The notes beneath the pieces were generated by a model. That model had not been told where the DNA came from. It was given only the letters and a program-made list of their open reading frames with translations, and ran no database searches. A program made the translations under genes and the position numbers. This document shows, piece by piece, positions 41,670 through 52,793 of a stretch of DNA of 64,000 nt (positions within the stretch are counted from its first letter, which is position 1; each line of letters starts with the position of its first letter). Source of the DNA: Climacteris rufus (Eukaryota; Chordata; Aves; Passeriformes; Climacteridae); NCBI GenBank assembly GCA_013398175.1, contig VZRZ01002551.1:101686-165685 (forward strand), read 5' to 3'.

Positions 41670-43791
41670 TGCTTTGCCCATGCCTGTGGCTGGAAGAAGT
41701 CTTGTGAAACTTTAAACAGAAACTTTTGGCCAACAGTGGTAGTTTTCGTCTTACCAGAAAAGTTATTATTTTTCCTGCCATCTAACAGCACCATTAAAAA
41801 TTCATCCTTTCCCTTACCCTTCATTTCAGCTCTTACTGAGTATATGGTAGGTTTGACCACCTGTATGTTCTCCCTATTGAATGCCCTTGTCATAATTAAT
41901 TACATAGTAACTCTCCCAGGCTGGTAAGTCTGGCAAATAATGGTGTATTCCAATGCAAACATCCTCTTGGTGAGGGTAAACCTGCTCCAAGAGAGCAGGC
42001 CAAGGGACAGTGCAGCCTTCACCCATGTCCCTACAAGGGGGTAATTTCTCTGATGTTTATGGCTAAAGGGACTTACAGGATACTTACATTGTTCAAGACA
42101 ATTTCCCAGGTTGCTCACAATGGAAGTCCTCAAGTAACGCTAGAAAAAGCTGAGGATATTACATGACAATTTCTTGCCATTTACCATGCTGTGTGGAGTA
42201 TTGCGAGGCCAGAGGGAAGTGCTGCATGAAACACAGGGAGAGGCTTGTGTTCCTGAATTATCAGCAGGGCAGGATTGCTGCTCTGCCACAAGATAACACC
42301 AGAGGAAAGTGCTCTAGTCTGGCAAACAAGACTGCTCTCAGCAGGAAATGAAAAAAAATCACGATTTTTTACCCTTACCAAAGTTGAAAGCCTTCAGCCC
42401 TGCTGAAGCTGTGCTGCCTGGTTTTGGGTACCCATCCACCTCAGCATGCCTGGAGCCCCTCCACCCTGGCAGCTCATGTCACTCCAGCAGGCACTTCAGC
42501 GAAAGAAATGTTCCCCCTCAGGAAAACTGAAACTCTGGCAAAAGCCTGGGAACAAGAACTGAAAGAAAACAAATGGGATTTCAGACCATTTTTTTCCCTT
42601 TTAGTAAGGGTCACTGGAGTGGCTGAGCACCCTCCCACCAGCTTTCAGAGCAGCTGGTCCAGGACCCTCCTCCATCACCCTCCGCAAGGCTTCACCGATG
42701 TTCACTTCCATGGTCGTGCTGCAGTGGTGCTGGTTTCAGTTTTTCCTCTTGGCAGTCTTTCATGAAATTATATTATTTATAGTCCTGCGTCCATTCACAT
42801 CATCATTACTCTCTAACAATAAACTTAATAATGCCTTTGCAAGCCTTTGTTATTTGCTGAATGCTGTGGGGTGCTGTGTTTCGGAGCTATCATGCACTTT
42901 ACAGAGCCTATGATTTGTCTCTCGGGTATGTTATCTTGCTATTAGCTGTAAATAGGGATCTAGATAATGTTTTACATCTGTACCATTAAGAAGCAACAAA
43001 TTAGACTCTTCCCTAGCCTCTTCTGCTAGCTCACTAATCTTTGTTAACTTCAGGAAAAAACACCACTCTTTGTAAAGATACCAAGAAAATTCTACAATTT
43101 GTATGCTTGAGACTATAATAATTGAGATTTTTAAACAAATCTGGTGGAAATTCAATTCTCCTTTTCCTGGGAAAGACCCAGATTGCTGCTATTTGTTTTC
43201 ATAGCAAAATGAAAAGGAAGCCCAAAGCATGGAATTTCCTTACAAAATGAGATAAATATTAATTTTAAATCTACTATTTAGAACATTTTGTTCTAAAGAA
43301 ATGCAAAATAAAACAATTCAGAAAAATCAAGAATTAAAAAAAAATACAAATATTCCTTAGTACAAAAGAAACATTTATTTTTAATGTATCTGCAAAATAA
43401 AATAAGCAGCTTCTAGGTATTCTCTGGAAAGTTGTTTTCAAAGACTGACAGGAGAGCAGCTTCCAAGCTGCACACAACTGAGCAAAAAATGCTGAAGTTC
43501 TCCCTCTTCAGTTCTGGAGAGTTTTGACCGACTCCTACAGGGCAGGGGAACAAATCCTTTTTAAAAGCTTATTTCCACATTGACAAAGAACAAGCCTTTC
43601 GGGTTCTTTAAAAGTAATAATTCAGTAACTGAGGTTTTGAAGCTTAAAGAGCAGCTTAGTTTTGGCCAGAGGGGCTTTGCCTCTGTGGGTGGGCAGCCTG
43701 TGCTGGTGAGGTGGTGGGACGAACAAACTGCTTGGGGTCCCTGCTGCCCCTCGCCCTCCTGCCTGCTTTGCCTGGGCTCTCTTTAAAGGGT
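41670..43791. other. Intergenic sequence, nothing recognised
   Basis: AT-rich with short A runs. No splice-supported exon or known repeat seen. Confidence 0.6.
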
Positions 43792-44823
43792 TGTCTCGGT
43801 TTTGAAAGACAGGTGTCTGTTAAGAGAGGTTGAACCCTCCCTTAAGACAGAGAACGTGATTTTTTCCCCTCCCTCTGAATTATTTAATTTTGAAATCAAG
43901 GGCTCTCAGGCAAAGATACGGGAAAAGGAATTACAGTTCTTTACTAATATTTATGAACAAGTAATAACAACAATAATAACCATAAATAGAACTAGGAATT
44001 AATAAAAATAACTTTCCCGCTAATTGGTGTAGTCACGATAGAAAGAAAAACAAACAGCAGGAGGCGCCGCTGAACTCCGCTGGGCAGGGCGGTTGCGGTG
44101 ACTCCCGAGCGGCTGCAGGTGGTGCTGTGATGCAGGGTCAGGTCAGCCCCAGGCAGCTCACCGGAGAAGCGAAGAGAGTAGTCAAAACTCCTCAGGGCAG
44201 CAACGGCAGAGCAGCAGGACAGGAGCCAGTCCTTTTCCCTCTTTTCCCTGACCAGCTGCCGAATGGCAAGGACTTCTACAGTTACAATCAACTCTGGGGT
44301 CACAGGCAGCGAAGGGATAGGCGGCCGAGGACAGCTGAATTCTCCAGCAAAACACCGCAGCCTCCCGCGGCAAGGGAGGGGGAGGGCAGCAGGCAGCAGA
44401 GGGGGAAGCAGACAGCAAAAGGAGCAGCCGAGCTCTCTCAGTAACTGCTGCGAGAAAACGCAGCCCGGGAAAATGTGCTACCTCCCGGTAATGAAAAAGG
44501 TCAAATTAAAAGCTCACCCCCACTCGGAGAACGAAAACAGGACACAGCTGAGTCTTCCTCCGGTTGCAGCCCCCAAAGCTCAGAGAGCAGCCTCTCCTTT
44601 CCTCCTCGCCGGATGAGAGAGAGAGATGAGACTGTTTCCCTTCCCCTTCGGCCGGCTCGGCTCCCTTCTTCCCCGTCCCCACCCAAACCTACTTCTTTTG
44701 TCTTTCACAAAGGAGCTGATGGCCTTAATGGTCCGCCTATTTGTTACCTGGTGACATTGATGGGAGAAAATTCCAAGACAATTCCCCAACCTCTGACAAG
44801 GGTGCATCCCACTCATCACAACA
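43792..44823 (-). mobile_element. Probable ERV LTR, reverse orientation, GC- and CpG-rich middle
   Basis: The + strand starts TGTCTCGGTTTTGAAAGACA and runs through ggtgtctgttaagagagg, aattttgaaatcaagggctc and caggcaaagatacggg. I recognise these from an LTR abundant in songbird genomes, read in reverse, so the LTR's own direction is minus. The far end has gctgatggccttaatgg and gggagaaaattccaagac and closes near 'cacaaca' (44823), giving about 1.0 kb with TG/CA ends. A GC-rich, CpG-containing section at about 44040-44720 would be the promoter-bearing part. Open frames in it are a composition effect. Family assignment is from memory, and an unrelated CpG island is the main alternative. Confidence 0.6.
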
Positions 44824-47800
44824 CTTTAAAAATGATGTGCTCAGAGGCTTAAGGTCCTGGCTGAACACTTGGAAATCTGGTTGAAACACCATGCATAGTT
44901 TTTGGACACCCAAAAGGGTGATCATCATTCTTGTTGCCTTTTTCTTACACACTTGATTTTCCATCTGAGCTTTTCCTTCTTGGGGGCACTAACATCACCT
45001 GACACTAATGGAATAGGATTTGGGAATTCGCTGCCAACCCAATTGAAGTAGGAGACCATTGGAGCCCACTAAATATGCTGTTTTTTCACCAAATTCATGT
45101 TTGTCCACCTCTTAATGTATTAACCAGTCTCTGAGCCAGCGTCTGCTTATAGAAACAGAATGATTTGTTTTGTTGGAAACCATCAGAGGATGGAGAGTTG
45201 ACCTATCCACGGCTGAGCAGATACTGGTGCGTGTGAATACCTCCTCTGTTGGTGGTTGGAGTAAAGGGAGACCTTTTTATCACAGGATCAGTGAAATAAT
45301 ATGAGCAGAGCTGTGATTGCCTGATGAAGCTCAATGCACTTTCACAAGATCAAGGTAGCACAACTTAAGACTTGTGGAAACCTGAAATTTGGGAGGGATA
45401 TACCCATTGATGGGCACAAAGGGATGTAAAGCTCTGCAAAACATTGCTCTCCTGAGTTCTCATGTGAAGGTATATGGGGTTCAGCACAGCTGATCAGCAC
45501 CTCACAGTGGCAGGCACTGTCCAGCAGTAATGCTTGTCACAGCCAGAGCACAGAAAACGTCATCTCAGCTCATAGGCACTCGTGACTTGTGGTATGGTAT
45601 CCACTGTAGCAACGACTGATGGAAGCAAATTACATTTTTGTGGGATATTCATAGTTTTCTTAGCTGCTTCCTTTCTACCTTGAAGTGATCTCCTGACACA
45701 CTGGCCTAATTTTGCTGTATTGGTTTCACTCCCTTCCAGTTCTCACTGCTGAGTTTCACCTGCTCTTTTCTCTGAGTCCACAGCTGGACACTGATTCTGC
45801 CTTCAGGTTATGAGGTCCCTGGTGAAGGTAACTGGTTGCTTCTCACTGAATACTTGCTAAGGGAGACTCACCCCCATATCAGGGCTTTGATTCACTTACC
45901 TGCTGCCCTGTGCTGCCTTGTGCTTCAATGCAAGTTTCCCATTACTTACTTCAGCTGTGCACTGTGCAATTAAGTACAAGACCAAGTGATGTATTTTCAG
46001 TCCCTCTTCTTTAAATTCTCCATCTTCCTTTCCCTCTGGGGTAGTGGGTGATTTCTACTACTTAGTTTCCGCTTCATAAAAGCCAGCAGTCAGAAGGGTT
46101 ACCTGTGACTTCCTTCATGCACTCTGAAATGTTTCTAGGAGAAACAAGCTAAGGCTGTGGTGTTGCATATCTGCAGCAGTAAAAAAAAAACAAACAATTT
46201 TTCTTCACAGAAGTACAGGCTCATACAGATCCACAAGGTGAGTTACTGCACAGTAAGAGAATGTTGTGGCACCAGGTTTGCAAATGTGTAAGCCAAAACC
46301 ATGATTTTGGTTCCTAGAGGAACTCAAGCCCAGCTCTGGATGTCAGTATGTAATTACTGGATGTGTAAGAGCAGGAGGGACTTGGAAAAGGCTTCCTTTA
46401 TTTTAACACATCTAAATAACCTTCTTCAAAGGATTGTCATAGAACTTAGGCAAATGGGAATCAGGGCAGGAATAAGTTGAGGGTCGGTACATTGTCCATA
46501 TTTAAAGCCAGGGACATAAATTTTTTCTGTCCTTTGTTTCTTTGTGTGTCCCACCCTGCCACCTTTACTGCTCACCTCACCTGGTAAATATAAGGAATGA
46601 AAATATCACTGGAAAATCAGGGGAGCAAATAAAACCACAGTAAAGGTTAAAGCATCAGCTGGAGGCTGAAATGCCCTAGGTTCTGATGGAGTTGCTGGGC
46701 CTGTCTCAGCCTCAGTGGCCTGTGAAGAGGGAGTCAGACTGTCCCAGATGTTATTGCTCCCCACGAGCCTCTACACCCCAGTCCCAGGAAGGGTCTGGTT
46801 GGCAAGCCAAAACAGTAGGAGCTGCCCTAGGGAAACTGATATTTCCAGGTCTTGCAGGGGTCCCTTGCAGAAGGCATCTGCCCTCCATGTCAGGTAAAAA
46901 GAATCCGTCTTTAAACTTAGACCTAAACCTCAGCAACTTTATTCTCCCAGTCAGAAGTTACACAGTCCTGCATATCCATGTGTGTTGAGGCCATGCCAGT
47001 GAGTGGTGAAACAACAAGGAGGTGGTGCTGTCCCCTGGTGCCCCCCCACAAAGGGGCTCACAGGTGCACCCAAACAGTTAGACAGTGTTATTTGTGAAAT
47101 AAATGAACACCAAAGAGGATTTCAAGCAATATTGGCTGTATTAGGCAATGTCAGGTTAGTGATGACACTGAGTGGGTGCAACAGGGCCAACCCACACTGG
47201 AATGGCCTCAGGGAGAGGTGTAGAAAAACAAATAGGTCAGCCCCTCTGTACTTCCTGGAAGCATCCCTTCCCATGCAGGTGAAAAAGCCAAGGAAAAGAG
47301 AAGCAAAGGCTAACCTAAACCCACGGACTGAGGGCTTTACCTTTATTGGACAGTAGCACACGGCCAGGGCCATGCCCAGGCTCTGCACTGACATCCAGTC
47401 TGCAAAATTCCCATACTTTTTCATCCAAGCAGCTGCTCCCAAGGGCTGGACTGACTGGTGGGGATGTGGCACAGTGGCAGGCACCTGCTTGGAAGAGTGT
47501 TAGATGTCTTTTCCAGTGTTTGGGGGAGTGGTGCTGCAGCAAACCGTGAAATCACAGCCAGTGGTTCCCCATGGGTCTGCTCTGTGTGGCACCCGGGATG
47601 GTGGGGTGCTGTGGGAAAGCTGACAGGCTTTGGTCCACTGCAGGCACAGATTTACTGGGGAGGCTGCAGCCATCAAGCACCCTGCCAGCAATGGCAATGC
47701 AATGGGAGAATGCTGGAGTGTTCCTGCTGGCCCCTGGGATGGAAAGGCACACTACAGTGAGGGTTAGCTGATTCTCTGTGGTTGGTACCATGAAGAATGT

Positions 47801-48084
47801 TTGCTGGCATTCAAATCTCATTGTAAGATAATTCACAGAGGCATTAATATTTGGAAAGGGCAAGCATGAGCAAAAGAAATGATGTTGTGTGCATAGTCGA
47901 CTAATAAACTACAAGCAGAATCTCAGCTGGTTATGATAACATACTCAGTCACTGCACGACCTGTGCAGGCAAATGCAGTCCTCCCTTCTTGCTCTGGGGT
48001 CTGACACAGGGCTGGAAGCATCTTCATGTTGCTCACAACAACAGGCGTCTAGTTCTTTTCTTTCTTTCATTCATGTCTCTTACA
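44824..48084. other. Intergenic sequence, nothing recognised
   Basis: No recognisable repeat or coding exon. The 46.7-47.8 kb part is moderately GC-rich and has several overlapping open frames of about 100-120 codons on both strands, none with a recognisable domain or a convincing splice context. Confidence 0.55.
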
Positions 48085-48135
48085 GTTGTACTCGATGATC
48101 TTAAAGGTCTTTTCCAAGCTAAATATTTCTCTGAT
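48085..48135 (+). mobile_element. CR1 LINE 3' tip (about 50 bp)
   Basis: 'gttgtactcgatgatcttaa' followed by 'aggtcttttccaagct' and 'ctgatt' is the CR1 3' end in sense orientation, with the rest of the element missing. Confidence 0.85.
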
Positions 48136-48326
48136 TATTGCCTTAATATAGTGGTAAATATATTTGATTAGACACATCTAAAGTTAGTGGAAACTGACTT
48201 TTATAGTTGTGCTAAGCATGAGCTGAAAGAGAGCGAAGCTAGTTTTTACACTGGCACATGTTAGACAAGCTGAAACTGAAATACTTGTGATGGTGATATC
48301 ATGCTTGTCAGCTCCTTCCTCATGCC

Positions 48327-48480
48327 TTGGGCAGCCCAGAGAGGCTGAGAAGTCTCTGTCCCTGAGGAGGTTCAAAACTTGAGTGGATGCTGCTCTGAGC
48401 AACCTGCTGTGGATGACCTGTTTGAGTAGGGGGTTCAGACAAGATGACCTCTAGAGATGCGTTTCAAAGTCACATAGCCT
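48327..48480 (+). mobile_element. CR1 LINE 3' UTR fragment
   Basis: Reads 'gggcagcccagagaggctg', then 'gaggttcaaaacttgag', 'ctgagcaacctgctgtgg' and 'agatgacctctagagatgc', the succession found in CR1 3' regions. The terminal repeat is degraded. It is a separate insertion or a rearranged piece next to the tip at 48085. Confidence 0.85.
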
Positions 48481-50654
48481 GTAATATTACAAATTGTGAG
48501 CTTATGGAAGTTTTTGCATTCTTTCTATTTCTTAAGCTCCTTCATATTGCCTTTGAATGAAAATTGAACGGTTTGTGGATGGGTCCCCCTTTCCTGATGG
48601 GCCTCCAGCCAGCGCCAGCTCTGAGGGCAGCTGCAGCACCACTCCCTTGCCATGGTTGCCAATGACACCAAAAGGCTTTGAACCCCAAGGCCCAAACAAA
48701 CTGAAAAATTGATGAAAAACCTCAAAGTGAGATAGAATAGAAATAAGGGTTTAAAAGAAAAAAAAACAACCAAACAAAACCCTCACCAAAATCTCTTTGG
48801 TCCCTGCTGCACCCTGCAGTCTGGTCCTTTCTTTCAAGGCTTTGCTCACTCCGTAGTGGCTTTATTGGTTTTCCACAACCTGCTGTGCTCCTGAGTGATG
48901 GTCACATCCCCCAACAGTGGCCTGCCCTCAGCTTTGCTGGGATGTGATCAGCTTGACAAACACATTTCCACAGGACAGGACTGTCTGCAGATAAACTCAG
49001 GTTTTTGGAAGTGACAAAACTGGAGCTGTGTTCCTGCCTGACACAGTGTGTGCCTTTGCACATGGACTGCAGGGAAGCTATTTCCATTAATCACTTTTCT
49101 GTCGTGCACCCACAGCTCACAGGCGTGTTCATGGGCAGGTGCTGCAGGAGGGTGCTCATGACAGGAGTCCTACAGAGACAGTGGGAAGGGGCAAAGGAGA
49201 CCTGCCTTCTGGAGCAGCACTAGCTGCAAAAATCAGACCATCCTAAGGGCTCATCTGATTTAGATGAAAGAAAACAAAAATATTAAGATAATAGATGCAT
49301 TAAAGACTAAAATATTGACAGTAGGGAAGATTGGCCTTCAGTCTTTCAGAGGAAAGAAATGTAACAATTTGGCTCTGTCTTGCTTTAATATCGTGTTAAC
49401 CACCTACTTCGAAAATAAATTCATGTATTGCAATTTTCCCACAGTGTGGGTCTCTGCTGGAAAAAATCATTGCTGAAGGAAAGGATGTCATTAATGTGTA
49501 GTGAGAAAAGGTTTGATTGATTTTTTCTAGACCCTGTTTTAACATGTCTAAATTACAGTGTTTTCTGGTCGTATCTGTCATTTCTTAGATGACAGCCATC
49601 AACTGACATTTTTAATAATTGATTTTTCACCTAAGCTGCCTGCTTATGAAAACCCTGCTTTGCACAGAAATGGGCTTTGAATAATGTGGAGTTTTAGCCT
49701 GTTTTCTTTCAGTTATATATCAAAATTTTTCTTGGCATCATCACATGAAGAAATTCCTCTGTTGTAGTACCTCTCTCAGATAAATCCCTTTGTGGCTGAA
49801 GAAAAGGCAGATAATCTTTTTGCTACTACAGAATATTTCCTCAGGGATTCAGGAGATGTATAAAATTGCAAGCTCTTCCAACTGCAAGGTCTTGGTTGGC
49901 TCTTCCTACTGCTGTTGGGTTCTTTTTCAGCAGGAGTGAAGGGGAGAGAATCAACTCAATCACAGAGTAAACAGTGCATGTGAAAATCTTGCATGTGCTG
50001 TGCCTGGCAGACTCAGGTTGCTCCTGTTGTGACAGGGTGCTGCACAGGCTGCACAGGGCTATGATCATGACCTGGGGACCTTGTAGTGCTCAGTGTTTGG
50101 AGCTACACATGCTCATGAAACCTGAGTCCACATTTTAAAATCCTGAAATGGAAAATGTCATTCAAAGCCAACAATAAAAATGAGGCAAAAGGAAGAATGG
50201 AGTTGTTCCCTTTTAGAAAACAATTTCTGTTCTTCATTTATTAGCTCCTCCTTGACCTGCCATTTGAATTTTTAATGCATTAATTGTGCTGTGTATATTG
50301 TTGGAGACTTCTGAAAATGTCAGTGAAATTAGATTATGATTTGAACAGAACATAAAGGCTAATTTAATTTAAAGTCATATAATCTTCAAACTGAAGTCCT
50401 GTGTCCAGGTTATATCCTGTTGCTATTTATTGCTTATACTGTCCATGTGCCTTGGAGGCCAAATCCCCATGGTGTGAAGGGCTTAGGGAAAAGGGTCCTC
50501 TCTGCCCCTCTTTCCCCATCTCTTCCTCCAAAGACCTGTGTCTTTCTTTTACTTATGCATGATTTATGGACAAGACAGATATCACAGCAGCTGGAGCCAG
50601 GATTAACCCAGTGAGGAAAAAGCTTCAAGGATGTATCCCACAACATAATGGCCA
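48481..50654. other. Intergenic sequence, possible conserved block at the right end
   Basis: No gene recognised. The AT-rich segment from about 50165 to 50400 has the look of a conserved noncoding element and holds a 12-bp palindrome at 50272-50283, but conservation cannot be tested here. Confidence 0.5.
50272..50283. promoter_or_regulatory. TTAATGCATTAA palindrome, possible homeodomain/POU site
   Basis: Perfect 12-bp palindrome made of two TAAT-type cores around GC, in an AT-rich unique stretch. Sequence of this kind can bind homeodomain or POU dimers. Binding is inference only. Confidence 0.2.
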
Positions 50655-51059
50655 AAGAGGCTGAGAGAGTTGGGAATTTTCAGCCTGGAGAAGAAAAGGT
50701 GCTGGGGAGACTGTACAGCACCTTCCAGTGTCTATGGGGGTGCTCTAAAGAAAGGCTGGAGAGGGGCTTTTTACAAGGGCATGTAGTGACAGGACACAGG
50801 GGAATGCCTTTAAACTGAAAGGAGCTAAGTTTAGAATAGATATTGGGTAGAAATCCTTCACTGTGAGGATGATGAGGCACTGGAACACGTTGCCTGGAGA
50901 AGCTGTGGGTGTTCCATCCCTTGAAATGTTCAAATCGTGCTGGATGGGGCTCTGAACAACCTGGTCTGGTGGAAGGTTCCCTGCCCATGGCAGGAGGGTT
51001 GAGCCTAATTGGTCTTTAAGGTTCCCTTCCAAACCAAACTATTCTGTGAGTCTATGATA
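50655..51059 (+). mobile_element. CR1 LINE 3' end, sense orientation, about 400 bp with terminal tail
   Basis: Starts near 'ggctgagagagttgggaatt' and continues 'cagcctggagaagaaaaggt'. It includes 'gcactggaacacgttgcctg' and 'gaacaacctggtctggtgg' and ends 'ccaaactattctgtgagtct' 'atgata', the expected CR1 3' terminus. It is 5'-truncated and degenerate. Confidence 0.93.
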
Positions 51060-52360
51060 AATGACCAAAGCCTGGTCCTGGCATGTGCTCCTGAGCAGCT
51101 CTAGCACAAATTGCCCAAGGTGTCTCCTTCCCAGGAGCAGCTGTGCACATCAGCTTGGGCAGCATGCTGCAGTGAGCCACCTCCACTCATCTGCACAGCA
51201 CTCTTCAGCCTTATGGTGACATTTGCATCCTCACCTATCACTCAGTAGATGAAAATACAGGCATTTGTTTTGCTGCAACACTTGTCTTCCATGAATGTCC
51301 TGACATTTATGTACCACCAAGAGACGTTATGTTATGTCAGGATTTTATTCTTGTGGCATTATCTACACTAATTAGAGCTGTCACTACATGGCTGGAGCAG
51401 GTAGGAAAGTAATGGAGTTGATTGAATTTCTGCCTCTATTGCGGTTGCAACGAAGGAGGCAGCTGATGCCATGGGGAGGGGCACAACATCCCTGCAGTCA
51501 GCCTCGAACCCTGCGCGGTGCCCTGGCTTACAGCAAAGCTCTCTGCAGTGTGTTCAGAGCAAAGCTGTGTCCTCAGCTCTGGATAGCACCAAGGCTGTTC
51601 CAGAAGCTCCAGCAATGGAAGAGATGCTTTTCCTGAGCACATATGCATCTCTTTCATAGATCAGCTAGTACAAATCAAAAGAATCATGCTTTCTGGAGAG
51701 CTAGGAAAGACGAGGCTTAAATCAGCCTGAGCAACACACTCACCATGCAGATGAATGCAGGCAGTGTCCATGAGTACACAAATCTTTTTCCTTGTCCCTA
51801 TCTCCCTTTTCTGGTGCACAGCCTGGGGGGGCAGTGGGGTGGGTAATGAATGAGACAGCTCTGTGGACATGCCCTAGGCTTTTGTGCGATTCAAGTGTCT
51901 CAACACCTCCTGCAGATAGCCCACGTGTCATCAGGAGCCATTTGCTCACCTACAGCTTCTGCCAGATGCTGTAAGATGTGTCCTCTCTTCTAATCTACCT
52001 GAGATGTCCTAGGGCTGGGCCAAAGGCCCATAGGGCCATGAGCAGGATGTAAACTATGTGGTTTGCCATCAAAGAACTGTAGTGTCCCATTTGCATGTTT
52101 TTGCTCATGGATGAAAATATAACAGTTTGGGAGAAATGAACTGCAGGTGAGGAAGAGAAATAATCTCCTACAGTTTTTACAAGCCTTATCAGACTGTAGG
52201 GCAAAGACATTTTTCTCCTCTGTACAAATGGAAGCAGTTTCTCTAGAATTTATAGAAGGAACTTCGTCCTGGCTTCAACGGGGATAATTTCTGTATCTGG
52301 TGCAGTGGTGTGTTTTGGATTCAGTATGAGAATCATGTTGGAGGTGTAAGGGTATTATGA
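51060..52360. other. Intergenic sequence, nothing recognised
   Basis: Unique-looking sequence between a CR1 tail and the next LTR fragment. No exon supported. Confidence 0.6.
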
Positions 52361-52793
52361 CTGTTGCTCAGTAGTGCTTGACCCTGTGTCAAGGGCATTT
52401 CAGTGTCCCATGCTCTGCCAGAGATCGGGTGCACAAGAGGCTGGGGAGAGCAAGGTCAGGAGAGCTGACCCAAACTGGCAAAAGGGATATTCCACACCAC
52501 AAACTGGCAAGCCCAGTACCTACACTGGGAAATTATCCAGAAGGAGCTCAGTCGGGTATCAGGGATAGGGTTTGGCATTGGTCAGAAGGTAGTGAGCAAT
52601 TTATTGTGCATCCGTTGTTTTCTTCTTGAATTTTATCTCTTTCTGTTACTACTGTTGTGTTTTGTTCTTTTTCATCAACCTACAAGTTTTACTTTTGATT
52701 CTTCTTCCCCTTCCACCAAGGTGGGGCTGGGGTGTGGAAGGTAAGCGAGTGTCTGTGTTATGCTTAGTTGCCAGGTGGGCTTAATCCATGACA
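52361..52793 (+). mobile_element. Avian ERVL-type LTR, 3' portion (about 430 bp)
   Basis: Reads ttgctcagtagtgcttgacc, tgctctgccagagatcgggt, gctgacccaaactggcaaaa, gggatattccacaccac, gtagtgagcaatttattgtg and tacaagttttacttttgatt, then gtgttatgcttagttgccag, and closes 'taatccatgaca' with CA at 52792-52793. This is the 3' part of an LTR in the same broad group as 35364-35582. The stretch around the LTR poly(A) signal is shortened. Noncoding relic. Confidence 0.85.

Noticed and set aside
44040..44720. Promoter and first exon of PLCXD3
   Set aside because: The GC-rich block suggested a gene promoter, but no open frame matches what I remember of the PLCXD3 N-terminus, and the flanks resemble an LTR.
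44127..44852. Several overlapping open frames in the GC-rich block
   Set aside because: GC-rich sequence has few stop codons, and the frames overlap on both strands inside an LTR-like element. No coding evidence.
47003..47863. Overlapping frames of about 100-120 codons, both strands
   Set aside because: No domain, no splice structure and no homology recognised; left as intergenic.
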